Of a DNA stretch of 64,000 bases, positions 19,192-28,313 are shown in pieces (positions within the stretch are counted from its first letter, which is position 1; each line of letters begins with the position of its first letter). The translations under genes and the position numbers were made by a program. This DNA is from Gillisella terrae (GTDB lineage: Bacteria > Pseudomonadota > Alphaproteobacteria > Rhizobiales > Rhizobiaceae). The notes under the pieces were generated by a model. It did no database searches and was not told the origin of the DNA. It saw only the letters and a program-made list of their open reading frames with translations. The DNA is taken from contig NZ_SSOA01000014.1 of the NCBI RefSeq assembly GCF_004801395.1, forward strand, positions 17,885 through 81,884. Reading direction: 5' to 3'.

Positions 19192-19965
19192 ATGCGTCCG
19201 GATAAGACTTTTTTTGATCGCCTTGCCGAGGCTGCCAAAGTGGAGACCTTGCCGCGGTTTCGCTCGAGTCTGGATGTGGTCAATAAGGAAGCGGGTGGCT
19301 ATGATCCGGTGACAGAGGGCGATAAAGCCGCAGAAACCGTGATTCGCAGCTTGATCGAGGCCGAGTTTCCCGACCATGGTATTCTGGGCGAAGAGCATGG
19401 CAATGTCGGCCTTGGCCGCGACAGTGTGTGGGTGATTGATCCGATTGATGGCACGCGGGCGTTTATTTCGGGCCTGCCCACCTGGGGCACGTTGATCGGT
19501 TTTCAGGAAAAGGGCCGGGCGGTGATGGGCATGATGGATCAACCCTTCACGGGCGAGCGCTATTTTGCTGATGGCGAAAAATCCTGGTATCGTGGCCCCG
19601 ATGGGGAGCGGCAATTGCGAACGCGAGCCTGTTCTGATCTGTCGGACGCCATTCTCTACACCACATCGCCGGATATTTTCCAGGTTGATGAGCGGGCGCG
19701 CTTTGATGCGGTGCGCGCCAACGTGCGGCTGACGCGCTATGGGGTGGATTGCTACGCCTATGCGCTGTTGGCGGCGGGTTTTGTCGATCTGGTGATTGAA
19801 ACCGGCTTGAAACCCTATGATGTCGGAGCGCTTATTCCCATCATCGAGCAGGCGGGCGGCGTGATCACCACCTGGGATGGTGCGCGTCCCGAAGCTGCGG
19901 GCAAGATCATCGCTGCCAGCTCAAAAGCGGTTTATGATCAGGCTATGGCAATTCTTCAGGCGTAA
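19192..19965 (+). CDS. hisN: Inositol-monophosphatase-family histidinol-phosphatase (HisN-like)
   Basis: A Mg-dependent phosphatase of the IMPase superfamily (257 residues). Metal-binding motifs are visible: LGEEHG (~residue 65), WVIDPIDGTRAFISG (~82-96) and GLKPYDVGALIPI near the C-terminus. Proteins of this subgroup act as histidinol-phosphatase in bacteria lacking the HisB-type enzyme; an inositol- or other sugar-phosphatase role is the alternative. GGGAGG seven bases before the ATG at 19192 fixes the start; a GTG/ATG start 12 bases upstream is less likely. Its last 10 bases overlap the convergent hydrolase gene. Confidence 0.85.
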   Translation: MRPDKTFFDRLAEAAKVETLPRFRSSLDVVNKEAGGYDPVTEGDKAAETVIRSLIEAEFPDHGILGEEHGNVGLGRDSVWVIDPIDGTRAFISGLPTWGTLIGFQEKGRAVMGMMDQPFTGERYFADGEKSWYRGPDGERQLRTRACSDLSDAILYTTSPDIFQVDERARFDAVRANVRLTRYGVDCYAYALLAAGFVDLVIETGLKPYDVGALIPIIEQAGGVITTWDGARPEAAGKIIAASSKAVYDQAMAILQA

Positions 19966-20954
19966 TCGGCAGCCGTGTCATCCGGCTCCAGCCCTGTTGC
20001 CGTCCATTGCTCCGTTGCGTCACTGCCGGGGATGAAGGCATGGATGGCCGCCAGCGCCTGGAGGCGATAACGGTCATCTTCCTGCAACAGCTCATGGCGC
20101 GCGCCGGGCACAGAGAGCAATTGGCCGGCACGAAAATGGCGGGCCAGATGTTCCTGGGCACTGAAGGGCACGATGCCATCCAGCATCGGGGCCAGCAGCA
20201 GGGTGGGGATGGTGATCTGGGTCAGATGTGCCGGATCATTCACCCGCTTGATGGCTTTGCTGCATTCATAGAGCCAGCGGGCCGTTGGGCCTCCCAGCGC
20301 CAGCTCTGGAATTTGTGCGTTGACGTCCGTGTTGCGATCAAAGCGGATTTTATCAGAGGTCAGCACATTGGTGGCAAAGTTTGGCGGCTTGCTCGACGAT
20401 GACATGCGGGTATTGCCAAGGCCTGCCCAACACAGCAGTCGTGCTAATGTGAAGATCTTGCCCGCCGACATCGCCTCACCATGCAGACCCACGAAGGGAG
20501 CCGAGAGCACCAGCCGGGCAATGCGGCCCGACAGGCGCGGGGCTGCGGAAAGCGCAATCAGCCCGCCGGTGGAATGGGCAATCATGTACAGCGGCACACG
20601 GGCATCCGGCAGCACGATTTTTTCCAAAAAAAGCTCCAGATCGCGCTCGTAATCGGAAAAACGGCGCACATGGCCGCGGGTTCTGTCCTTATGGGTTCGG
20701 TCGGACAGGCCCTGACCACGAAGATCAAAGGTTGCCACCCAAAGGCCCGAGCGGGTCAAGTCCTCGATTGTCTCGTAGTATTTCTCGATGGATTCGGTGC
20801 GTCCATGCACCAGCACCACGGTGCCCTTGGCCGGGCTGATGTCGCTTTTGAAAATGGCATAGCGCAATCTCAATCCGTCGTGAGCGGTAAAATAGCCGCT
20901 GATGTGATTGGCGGGTAGGGGGTTGCCCGGCAGATCATGCAGCACTGTGTCCAT
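19956..20954 (-). CDS. Alpha/beta hydrolase, lysophospholipase / monoacylglycerol-lipase type
   Basis: A serine hydrolase of 332 residues with hydrolase_4 (monoglyceride lipase-like) features: VVLVHGRTES for the oxyanion region, FDLRGQGLSDR, the nucleophile elbow IAHSTGG, and late PMLDGIVPFSAQEH and GARHELLQ carrying the Asp and His. No signal peptide. The ATG at 20954 follows GAGGCG at -8; a TTG five codons upstream is less likely. It overlaps the end of hisN by 10 bases tail to tail. Substrate is unknown; membrane-lipid turnover is the family norm. Confidence 0.85.
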   Translation of the reverse strand: MDTVLHDLPGNPLPANHISGYFTAHDGLRLRYAIFKSDISPAKGTVVLVHGRTESIEKYYETIEDLTRSGLWVATFDLRGQGLSDRTHKDRTRGHVRRFSDYERDLELFLEKIVLPDARVPLYMIAHSTGGLIALSAAPRLSGRIARLVLSAPFVGLHGEAMSAGKIFTLARLLCWAGLGNTRMSSSSKPPNFATNVLTSDKIRFDRNTDVNAQIPELALGGPTARWLYECSKAIKRVNDPAHLTQITIPTLLLAPMLDGIVPFSAQEHLARHFRAGQLLSVPGARHELLQEDDRYRLQALAAIHAFIPGSDATEQWTATGLEPDDTAADYA

Positions 20955-21016
20955 GGTGACGCCTCGCAAACGACGGATAATGCATTTTTATTAAGCCTGG
21001 GTGCGATGCGGGTCAA

Positions 21017-21165
21017 AGAAAAAAAGCCGGATCGCCAGACGGGTTTTGTCTGGCGATCCGGCCCAAAACACTGAAGACGCAGGGACGAATTCTTCAGTTA
21101 CCAGAGTTGCCTCTGATATGCTCAAGGTTAGGAGCTGACACCTGAACGAAAACCCAATCATGTGT
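21017..21165 (-). ncRNA. Candidate small RNA with a long terminator hairpin
   Basis: No protein-coding gene on the minus strand feeds the very strong terminator at 21019-21062 (15-base perfect stem then seven T). Upstream of it the minus strand folds into CTGAAGA...TCTTCAG (21071-21097) and CAGAG-GCAA-CTCTG (21102-21115). This suggests a structured RNA of ~100-150 bases that ends 60 bases before the start of the hydrolase gene. It could instead be a leader/attenuator for that gene. I do not recognise the family, and the 5' end is a guess. Confidence 0.4.
21019..21062 (-). terminator. Strong rho-independent terminator (15-bp stem)
   Basis: GCCGGATCGCCAGAC and its exact reverse complement flank a seven-base loop; the minus strand continues with seven T. 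No annotated gene ends just upstream of it. Confidence 0.8.
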
Positions 21166-21251
21166 TCATGAAAAATTCAGCCGCAAGACGCCTGCCGCAT
21201 TGTTGAAACGGAAATCGCAGAACAAACACTGTCGAGAATTTCAATTTGGGT

Positions 21252-21279
21252 CTTGAACTGGAAAATAGCCATTCCCATC
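21252..21279 (+). promoter_or_regulatory. Candidate RpoH (heat-shock) promoter of the sHSP gene
   Basis: CTTGAA at 21252-21257 followed 16 bases later by CCCATCT fits the sigma-32 pattern of alphaproteobacteria. A start near 21286 would give a ~95-base leader that contains the ROSE-like element. Confidence 0.55.
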
Positions 21280-21285
21280 TTCAGT

Positions 21286-21383
21286 CTGCGGGTGCCAAAC
21301 GGGCCTGCAAATCGGGAATAGCCGCCAAATTCGGGGCCTTTCTCGAGTGTTTATCGCAATCGTTGCTCATCAGGAGGACACTT
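21286..21383 (+). promoter_or_regulatory. ROSE-like RNA thermometer in the 5' UTR of the small heat-shock gene
   Basis: The leader ends in TCGTTGCTCATCAGGAGGACAC... before ATG. The UUGCU motif, a few bases before AGGAGG, is the hallmark of ROSE elements: it pairs with the ribosome-binding site at low temperature and opens on heating. Further GC-rich segments upstream (GGGCC, GGGGCC) can form the supporting hairpins. ROSE elements are typical of rhizobial small heat-shock genes. Called from motif and context, without folding. Confidence 0.72.
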
Positions 21384-21851
21384 ATGCGTCACGTTGATTT
21401 TTCCCCCCTCTATCGCTCCACCGTTGGTTTCGACCGCCTGTTCACCATGCTGGACAGCCTCGGCCAACCCGATTCTGCTCAAAGCTATCCGCCCTATAAT
21501 ATCGAGCGCACTGGCGAAACCACCTATCGCATCACCATGGCCGTTGCCGGTTTTGATGAAAGCGAGCTGAGCATTGAAGTGCATGCGCATGTGCTGGCCA
21601 TCAAAGGCGAAAAGGCGCAAGAAGATCAGTCTGAACAGACCGAGTTTCTCTATCGTGGCATTGCCAAGCGCGGCTTTGAGCGCCGCTTCCAGCTGGCAGA
21701 CCATGTTGAAGTGCAAAATGCATCGCTGAAAAACGGCTTGCTGCACATTGATCTGTTGCGCAACATTCCCGAAGCCATGAAGCCGCGCCGCATTTCCATT
21801 GCCACCGATCCGGTCAATGCCCCCAAGGCTATTGAGGCACAGGTGATCTAA
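21384..21851 (+). CDS. ibpA: Small heat-shock protein (Hsp20/IbpA family)
   Basis: An ATP-independent chaperone of 155 residues that binds unfolding proteins. The alpha-crystallin domain spans ~36-135: PPYNIERTGETTYRITMAVA at its start, the LAIKGEK strand, and the closing loop region with ASLKNGLLHIDL. The frame is open upstream to 21246, but the real start is the ATG at 21384, seven bases after AGGAGG. Expression is likely controlled twice by heat: by an RpoH-type promoter and by the ROSE-like leader. It resembles class A rhizobial sHSPs (IbpA-like) in its N-terminus (DFSPLYRSTVGFDRLF). Confidence 0.93.
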   Translation: MRHVDFSPLYRSTVGFDRLFTMLDSLGQPDSAQSYPPYNIERTGETTYRITMAVAGFDESELSIEVHAHVLAIKGEKAQEDQSEQTEFLYRGIAKRGFERRFQLADHVEVQNASLKNGLLHIDLLRNIPEAMKPRRISIATDPVNAPKAIEAQVI

Positions 21852-21905
21852 TCGTTGAATTTGACAGGTTATGAAAAGGGCGGCCCGTGGGTCGCCCTTG
21901 TTGTT

Positions 21906-22952
21906 TTACAGAACATCCAAAAATCGATCGACTTCTTCTACGGTCGTGGCAAAGCTGGTGACGAGGCGGATCAGGGTTTCATCCTTGCCCACCATGTCCG
22001 GCGTTTCACGCGGCGGCAGCCAGTCATAAAATTTTGCGCCCTTGTCTTGAGCGGCTTTTGCGGCCTGTTTGTCAAGAATGGCAAACACTTCATTGCCGCT
22101 TGTGTTCCACGCCAGCCGCGCCTTGTTGCTGCCCTTTAAGCCTGCGCGCAGACGGTCCGACATGGCATTGGCATGGCGGGCCATATCCATCCACAGGCCA
22201 TCCTTGAAATAGGCATCCAACTGGGCCGAGATAAAGCGGGTTTTGGAAAAAAGCTGCGCCGAACGCTTGCGGATATAGGGCATTTCCTCGGCCATCTCAG
22301 GCTTGAAAAACACGATCGCTTCCGCGCACCAGCAGCCGTTTTTGGTTGCCCCAAAAGAGAGAATGTCCACGCCCCGTTTCCAGGTCATTTCGGCGGGCGT
22401 GGCATCCAGCGCCACCAGCGCATTGGCAAAACGCGCACCATCCATGTGCAAAGGCAGGGATTTGGATTGGGCAATGGCGCTGATGGCTGATATTTCATCC
22501 AGACTATAGACGGTGCCTGCCTCTGTAGCTTGCGTCATGGTAATCGCCATGGGGCGGCCGTGATGCACGGAAGGTACATCAAATCTGGAAACGGCCGTGT
22601 GCAGCGCGCCCACATCCATTTTGCCATCAGGCCCTTCCACCGGATAAAGGCGGCTGGCGTTGGCGAGATATTCGGGTGCTCCGCCCTCATTGGCGTTTAC
22701 ATGGGCGTCAGAATGGCAGAAAGTAACGCCGCCTGCGCGCGATACGCTGGCCAGCGCCAGCGAATTGGCCGCCGTTCCCGTGGCCACGAAAAACACGGCA
22801 ACCTCGCGCTCGAAAATGGTGTTGAATTCCGCCTCGATGCGCTGATCGAGATCGCTGGTGCCATAGGCGCTGGCATAGCCTGCCGCCTCGCGGGCAAGGT
22901 GCTCCGTAATGGCGGGATGGGCACCGGCCCAATTGTCCGAGGCAAAGAACAT
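21906..22952 (-). CDS. ltaE: Low-specificity L-threonine aldolase
   Basis: PLP-dependent fold-type I enzyme that cleaves threonine or allo-threonine to glycine and acetaldehyde. From the ATG at 22952 (MFFASDNWAG; AGGA ~10 bases upstream) it has 348 residues, normal length. The substrate/PLP motifs HVNANEGGAPE and HMDGARFANA are present, with the PLP lysine in SFGATKNG. Upstream in-frame ATGs (to 23009) add a stretch unlike the family N-terminus. It is transcribed alone, away from gltB. Confidence 0.88.
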   Translation of the reverse strand: MFFASDNWAGAHPAITEHLAREAAGYASAYGTSDLDQRIEAEFNTIFEREVAVFFVATGTAANSLALASVSRAGGVTFCHSDAHVNANEGGAPEYLANASRLYPVEGPDGKMDVGALHTAVSRFDVPSVHHGRPMAITMTQATEAGTVYSLDEISAISAIAQSKSLPLHMDGARFANALVALDATPAEMTWKRGVDILSFGATKNGCWCAEAIVFFKPEMAEEMPYIRKRSAQLFSKTRFISAQLDAYFKDGLWMDMARHANAMSDRLRAGLKGSNKARLAWNTSGNEVFAILDKQAAKAAQDKGAKFYDWLPPRETPDMVGKDETLIRLVTSFATTVEEVDRFLDVL

Positions 22953-23223
22953 CGCTGGCTTCCTGACGTGCATAAGAATGGATTGTTGTTGGTGGCAAGC
23001 ATTAAGCATTTTTCAGATCGGTTCAATCTGTTCTGTTTGTTGTTCCTCTTGTGAAAAGGGGTGGGCGCGCAAAACTGAAATTTGCATGATGATTGGGCGG
23101 CGGTCTGCGACAGAAAAGAACCGTATGAATGCATTCTCCGACGTTTTCTTTCGTGCAGGCTGGTAACTTTTTGGAGCGATCCCTTGCGAAGGTTCGATCT
23201 TTCTGGCATATAGATTGCGAAAT

Positions 23224-23244
23224 AGGTCATAATGATTGACCTAA
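23224..23244. promoter_or_regulatory. Inverted repeat 1 upstream of gltB, candidate operator
   Basis: TAGGTCA-TAATGAT-TGACCTA, a perfect 7-base inverted repeat with a 7-base spacer, of the size bound by dimeric regulators. It is 253 bases before the gltB start. Confidence 0.45.
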
Positions 23245-23355
23245 TTTCCGGAAATGCGAAGCGGAAAACTCCTTTTTGCACTCTGGCCTGCCGCAAAAAA
23301 CCAGCAGGAAATGAGCCGCAGGTGCGGCGATTTTCCAGTGTTTTCAGAAAAGCGG

Positions 23356-23378
23356 ATAGGTCAATCTTACGACCTTAT
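23356..23378. promoter_or_regulatory. Inverted repeat 2 upstream of gltB, candidate operator
   Basis: ATAGGTC-AATCTTAC-GACCTTAT repeats the TAGGTC half-site of the repeat at 23224. It is ~120 bases before the gltB start, near the expected promoter. No regulator gene is next to it. Confidence 0.42.
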
Positions 23379-23496
23379 CGTCAAGGTAGGTGTGTATGAG
23401 GTGCAGGACGGGGCATGACGGCATGCCGGAAACTGTCAAATAGCTGTGTGCCGGATCGTGCAGAATGGGCGCGACGGTTCAACTGGAGGGAAGACG

Positions 23497-26400
23497 ATGA
23501 CGAAAATGACCCCATCCCAAGGGATTGCAGTGGCTCATGGCGCAAAAGCGAAAGCGGACGCCCGTCGAACTCCCACCCGCTATGGCCTGCCAGCGGCGCA
23601 GGGCCTTTATAACCCCGCCAATGAGCATGACGCCTGCGGCGTTGGCTTTATCGCTCATATGAAGGGCAAGAAGTCGCACCAGATCGTCAAGGATGGTCTG
23701 TTCATTCTGGAAAACCTCACCCACCGCGGTGCCGTGGGCGCAGACCCGCTGATGGGCGATGGTGCTGGCATTCTGGTGCAGATCCCGGATCGTTTCTTCC
23801 GCGAGGAAATGGCAGCTCAGGGCGTTACCCTGCCAAAGGCTGGGGAATATGCGGTTGGCCACTTCTTCTTCCCGCAGGATGAAGAGCAGATTGCCCATTT
23901 CAAGAAGGTCATCACCGATGTCTGTCTCACCGAGGGCCAGCATCTGATTGGCTATCGCGATGTGCCGGTCGATAATTCTTCGCTGTCCAAGGCCCCCGAT
24001 ATTGCCGCCACCGAGCCGCGCCATATTCAGGTGTTCATCGGCGCTGGCCGCGATGCCGCAACTCAGGAGGCCTTTGAGCGCCGCCTGTTCTTGCTGCGTA
24101 AGGTGATTTCCAACCGGATTTATGACGAGTTTGGTGGCGAAGACACCGGCTTCTATCCGGTGTCGCTGTCGTCTTCGACCATTGTTTATAAGGGCATGTT
24201 CCTCGCCTATCAGGTGGGTGCCTATTATAAGGACTTGGCCGATCCACGTTTTGAATCGGCGGTGGCGCTTGTGCATCAGCGCTTTTCCACCAACACCTTC
24301 CCATCGTGGAAGCTGGCCCATCCTTACCGCATGGTCGCTCACAACGGCGAAATCAACACGCTGCGCGGCAACGTCAACTGGATGGCGGCGCGTCAGGCAT
24401 CTGTTTCTTCGCCGCTGTTTGGTGATGACATTTCCAAGCTCTGGCCGATTTCTTACGAAGGCCAGTCTGATACGGCCTGTTTTGATAACGCGCTCGAATT
24501 TTTGATGCGCGGTGGCTATTCCATGGCCCATGCGGTGATGATGCTGATCCCCGAAGCTTGGGCTGGCAACCAGCTGATGGGCAAGGAGCGCAAGGCGTTT
24601 TACGAATATCACGCAGCGCTGATGGAGCCATGGGATGGCCCGGCCGCTGTTGCCTTCACCGATGGCAAGCAGATTGGTGCGACGCTGGACCGTAACGGTC
24701 TGCGCCCAGCCCGTTATATGGTGACAGATGATGATCGCATCATTCTGGCGTCTGAGGCTGGCACCTTGCCGGTGCCGGAAGACAAGATCGTCAAGAAGTG
24801 GCGTTTGCAACCCGGCAAGATGCTGCTGATTGACATGGAAAAAGGCACGATCATTTCCGACGAGGATTTGAAGAGCGATCTGGCAACCAAGCATCCTTAC
24901 CGCACATGGCTGGATCGCACCCAGCTGATCCTCGAAGACCTCAACCCGGTTGAGCCGCGCGCGCTGCGCCGCGACGTGTCCTTGCTCGACCGTCAGCAGG
25001 CCTTTGGCTATACCTCGGAAGACACCCGCATCCTGATGTCGCCGATGGCGACCACGGGGCAGGAAGCCATTGGTTCGATGGGCACGGATACGCCGATTTC
25101 GGCCATGTCGTCGAAGTCCAAGGTGCTCTACACCTATTTCAAGCAGAATTTCGCGCAAGTCACCAACCCGCCGATTGACCCAATCCGTGAAGAACTGGTG
25201 ATGAGCCTTGTGTCCTTCATCGGTCCGCGTCCGAACATTTTGGACCATGAGGGTGCAGCCAACGCCAAGCGGCTGGAAGTGCGCCAACCGATCCTGACCA
25301 ATGGCGATCTGGAAAAAATCCGGTCGATTGGCCATACCGAAGACCGTTTCGACACCAAAACCCTCGACTTCACCTACGACGTGGAGCGCGGTGCCGAAGG
25401 CATGCCTGAAATGCTGGATCGCCTGTGCGAGCGGGCCGAAGCCGCCGTGCGTGGTGGCTATAACATCATTGTCCTGTCTGACCGTCAGATTGGCCCGGAT
25501 CGTATTGCCATTCCGGCGCTGCTGGCAACGGCAGCGGTGCACCATCACCTGATCCGCAAGGGTCTTCGCACCTCGGTGGGTCTGGTGGTTGAATCCGGTG
25601 AGCCACGCGAAGTGCATCACTTCTGCTGTCTTGCGGGCTTTGGTGCCGAAGCCATCAATCCCTATCTGGCCTTTGATACACTGTTGGACATGCACAAGCA
25701 TGGCGAATTCCCCAAGGAAGTCGATGCCAATGAAGTGGTCTATCGCTATATCAAGGCAGTGGGTAAGGGGATTCTCAAGGTCATGTCCAAGATGGGCATT
25801 TCCACCTATCAGTCCTATTGCGGCGCGCAGATTTTTGATGCTGTTGGCCTCAATTCCGAGCTGATCGAGAAGTATTTCTTCGGCACGGCCTCCAGCATTG
25901 AAGGCATTGGTCTGGCAGAGATTGCGGAAGAAACCGTGGCCCGCCACCATGCCGCTTTCGGTAAGGATCCAATTCTGGCAAACACGCTCGATATTGGTGG
26001 CGAATATGCCTACCGTATCCGTGGTGAAAACCACGCCTGGAGCCCGGATTCGATTGCCACGCTGCAACATGCGGTGCGCGGCAACAGCCAGGAACGCTAC
26101 CGCGAATTTGCCGAGCTGGTGAATGAAAGCTCGCTGCGGATGAACACAATCCGCGGTCTGTTCAAGATCAAGTCTGCGGAGCAGCAGGGCCGTAAGCCCG
26201 TGTCGATCGATGAGGTCGAGCCAGCCGCCGAGATCGTCAAGCGTTTCTCCACGGGTGCCATGTCGTTTGGCTCCATCAGCCGTGAAGCACACACCACGCT
26301 TGCCATTGCCATGAACCGCATTGGCGGCAAGTCCAACACGGGTGAGGGCGGCGAAGAAAGCGACCGTTATCTGCCGCTGCTGGATGGCTCCTCCAACCCT

Positions 26401-28221
26401 GAACGCTCTGCCATCAAGCAGATTGCCTCTGGCCGTTTTGGCGTGACCACTGAATATCTGGTCAATGCCGATATGCTGCAAATCAAGGTGGCGCAGGGTG
26501 CCAAGCCCGGCGAAGGTGGGCAGCTGCCCGGCCATAAGGTGGATGCCACGGTTGCCAAAACCCGCCATTCCACGCCGGGCGTGGGCCTGATTTCACCTCC
26601 GCCGCACCATGACATTTACTCGATCGAAGATCTGGCGCAGCTGATCTACGATTTGAAGAATGTGAACCCTGAGGCTGATGTCTCGGTCAAGCTGGTGTCG
26701 GAAGTGGGCGTGGGCACGGTTGCCGCAGGCGTTGCCAAGGCACGCGCCGACCATATCACCGTCTCCGGCTTCGATGGCGGCACGGGTGCATCGCCGCTGA
26801 CCTCGCTCAAGCACGCTGGTTCGCCTTGGGAAATCGGTTTGGCTGAAACCCAGCAGACGCTGGTGCTCAACGGTTTGCGTTCTCGCGTTGCCTTGCAGGT
26901 CGATGGCGGCTTGAAGACGGGCCGGGATGTGATCATTGGCGCTCTTTTGGGCGCTGACGAATTCGGCTTTGCCACTGCACCGCTGATTGCCGCTGGTTGC
27001 ATCATGATGCGCAAGTGCCATCTCAACACCTGCCCGGTGGGCGTTGCAACCCAAGATCCGGTCTTGCGCAAGCGTTTCAAGGGAACACCTGAGCACGTCA
27101 TAAACTACTTCTTCTTTGTGGCTGAAGAAGTGCGCGAAATTCTGGCTTCCTTGGGCTTTACCAAGCTCAACGACATCATTGGCGCATCCGACCTTTTGGA
27201 AAAGGACGCCATGCTGGCCCATTGGAAGGCCGAGGGTCTGGACTTTACCAAAATCTTCCACAAGGTCGATGCACCGAAGGAAGCCACCTATTGGACCGAG
27301 CGCCAGCAGCACCCGATCGACGATATTCTCGACCGCAAGCTGATTGAAAAGTCCATGCCAGCGTTGGAAAGCAAGCAGCCGGTGGTGTTTGACGTCGACA
27401 TCAAGAACGTCGACCGTTCTGCTGGTGCCATGCTGTCTGGCGAAGTGGCAAAGCGCTACGGCCATAAGGGTCTGAAAGATGATACCATCCACGTGACCCT
27501 GAACGGCACGGCGGGTCAGTCTTTCGGTGCTTTCCTTGCACGCGGCATCACCTTTGATCTGGTCGGCGATGGCAATGACTATGTAGGCAAGGGTCTCTCA
27601 GGTGGCCGCATCATCGTGCGTCCGCCGGAAAACTCCAACATTGTCGCTGAAAACTCGATCATCGTTGGCAACACGGTTCTCTATGGTGCCATCTCCGGCG
27701 AGTGCTACTTCCGTGGCGTCGCAGGTGAGCGTTTCGCTGTGCGCAACTCTGGTGCCATCGCCGTTGTCGAAGGTGCAGGCGATCATGGCTGTGAATATAT
27801 GACCGGCGGCGTGGTTGTGGTGCTGGGTGAAACCGGACGCAACTTTGCAGCGGGCATGTCGGGCGGTGTGGCCTATGTGCTGGATGAAAAGGGCGATTTT
27901 GCCAAGCGCTGCAACATGGCGATGGTGGAACTGGAGCCTGTGCCGGAAGAAGATGACATGCTGGAAAAGCTGCATCACCACGGTGGCGATTTGATGCACA
28001 AGGGTCTGGTGGATGTGTCGGAAGACATGACCCGCCACGATGAAGAGCGCCTGTATCAGTTGATTTCCAACCATATGCACTACACGGGCTCCACCCGCGC
28101 CAAGCAGATATTGGACAATTGGGCCGATTATCGCCCGAAATTCCGCAAGGTCATGCCGGTCGAATATCGCCGCGCGCTTGAGGAAATGGAGCGCATGCGC
28201 ATGGGCGTTGCCGCCGAGTAA
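23497..28221 (+). CDS. gltB: Glutamate synthase (NADPH) large subunit
   Basis: Converts glutamine and 2-oxoglutarate to two glutamates with GltD, completing ammonium assimilation. 1574 residues from the ATG at 23497, which GGAGGG precedes by seven bases. The N-terminal Ntn amidotransferase needs a free Cys after propeptide removal; it is C47 in HDACGVGF. Next come the central domain, the FMN/2-oxoglutarate domain (SRHGT-like [22 protein letters not shown]-like NTGEGGEE), the 3Fe-4S cluster cysteines in [15 protein letters not shown], and the C-terminal beta-helix GXGXG domain. gltD follows after 92 bases. The long frames on the opposite strand are codon-bias shadows. Confidence 0.98.
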   Translation: MTKMTPSQGIAVAHGAKAKADARRTPTRYGLPAAQGLYNPANEHDACGVGFIAHMKGKKSHQIVKDGLFILENLTHRGAVGADPLMGDGAGILVQIPDRFFREEMAAQGVTLPKAGEYAVGHFFFPQDEEQIAHFKKVITDVCLTEGQHLIGYRDVPVDNSSLSKAPDIAATEPRHIQVFIGAGRDAATQEAFERRLFLLRKVISNRIYDEFGGEDTGFYPVSLSSSTIVYKGMFLAYQVGAYYKDLADPRFESAVALVHQRFSTNTFPSWKLAHPYRMVAHNGEINTLRGNVNWMAARQASVSSPLFGDDISKLWPISYEGQSDTACFDNALEFLMRGGYSMAHAVMMLIPEAWAGNQLMGKERKAFYEYHAALMEPWDGPAAVAFTDGKQIGATLDRNGLRPARYMVTDDDRIILASEAGTLPVPEDKIVKKWRLQPGKMLLIDMEKGTIISDEDLKSDLATKHPYRTWLDRTQLILEDLNPVEPRALRRDVSLLDRQQAFGYTSEDTRILMSPMATTGQEAIGSMGTDTPISAMSSKSKVLYTYFKQNFAQVTNPPIDPIREELVMSLVSFIGPRPNILDHEGAANAKRLEVRQPILTNGDLEKIRSIGHTEDRFDTKTLDFTYDVERGAEGMPEMLDRLCERAEAAVRGGYNIIVLSDRQIGPDRIAIPALLATAAVHHHLIRKGLRTSVGLVVESGEPREVHHFCCLAGFGAEAINPYLAFDTLLDMHKHGEFPKEVDANEVVYRYIKAVGKGILKVMSKMGISTYQSYCGAQIFDAVGLNSELIEKYFFGTASSIEGIGLAEIAEETVARHHAAFGKDPILANTLDIGGEYAYRIRGENHAWSPDSIATLQHAVRGNSQERYREFAELVNESSLRMNTIRGLFKIKSAEQQGRKPVSIDEVEPAAEIVKRFSTGAMSFGSISREAHTTLAIAMNRIGGKSNTGEGGEESDRYLPLLDGSSNPERSAIKQIASGRFGVTTEYLVNADMLQIKVAQGAKPGEGGQLPGHKVDATVAKTRHSTPGVGLISPPPHHDIYSIEDLAQLIYDLKNVNPEADVSVKLVSEVGVGTVAAGVAKARADHITVSGFDGGTGASPLTSLKHAGSPWEIGLAETQQTLVLNGLRSRVALQVDGGLKTGRDVIIGALLGADEFGFATAPLIAAGCIMMRKCHLNTCPVGVATQDPVLRKRFKGTPEHVINYFFFVAEEVREILASLGFTKLNDIIGASDLLEKDAMLAHWKAEGLDFTKIFHKVDAPKEATYWTERQQHPIDDILDRKLIEKSMPALESKQPVVFDVDIKNVDRSAGAMLSGEVAKRYGHKGLKDDTIHVTLNGTAGQSFGAFLARGITFDLVGDGNDYVGKGLSGGRIIVRPPENSNIVAENSIIVGNTVLYGAISGECYFRGVAGERFAVRNSGAIAVVEGAGDHGCEYMTGGVVVVLGETGRNFAAGMSGGVAYVLDEKGDFAKRCNMAMVELEPVPEEDDMLEKLHHHGGDLMHKGLVDVSEDMTRHDEERLYQLISNHMHYTGSTRAKQILDNWADYRPKFRKVMPVEYRRALEEMERMRMGVAAE

Positions 28222-28231
28222 TTTGCCACCA

Positions 28232-28257
28232 CCCTGTCCCGGCACTTCGGGACAGGG
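28232..28257 (+). other. Intercistronic stem-loop between gltB and gltD
   Basis: CCCTGTCCCG-GCACTT-CGGGACAGGG, a perfect 10-bp stem with no T-run after it. It cannot be a classical terminator; it may stabilise the gltB mRNA end and set unequal GltB:GltD levels. Confidence 0.6.
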
Positions 28258-28313
28258 TCCACGCACAGGCATGGCTGTGCAGTCGTAGGCTTTCAGTTTA
28301 TCAGGACGAGAAA

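Larger units (their letters stand above)
23010..23496. other. Long intergenic region upstream of gltB
   Basis: No gene seen. It should hold the gltB promoter and contains two similar inverted repeats listed separately. A purine-rich stretch at ~23250-23340 has GCCGCAGGTGCGGC-type short palindromes of no clear role. Confidence 0.5.

Noticed and set aside
21017..21165. 6S RNA, SRP RNA or tmRNA at this site
   Set aside because: None of their signature sequences is present; kept only as an unclassified sRNA candidate.
23479..26568. A 1029-codon open frame on the minus strand inside gltB
   Set aside because: It has no family features, no ribosome site, and mirrors gltB third-position GC bias; gltB is unmistakable on plus.
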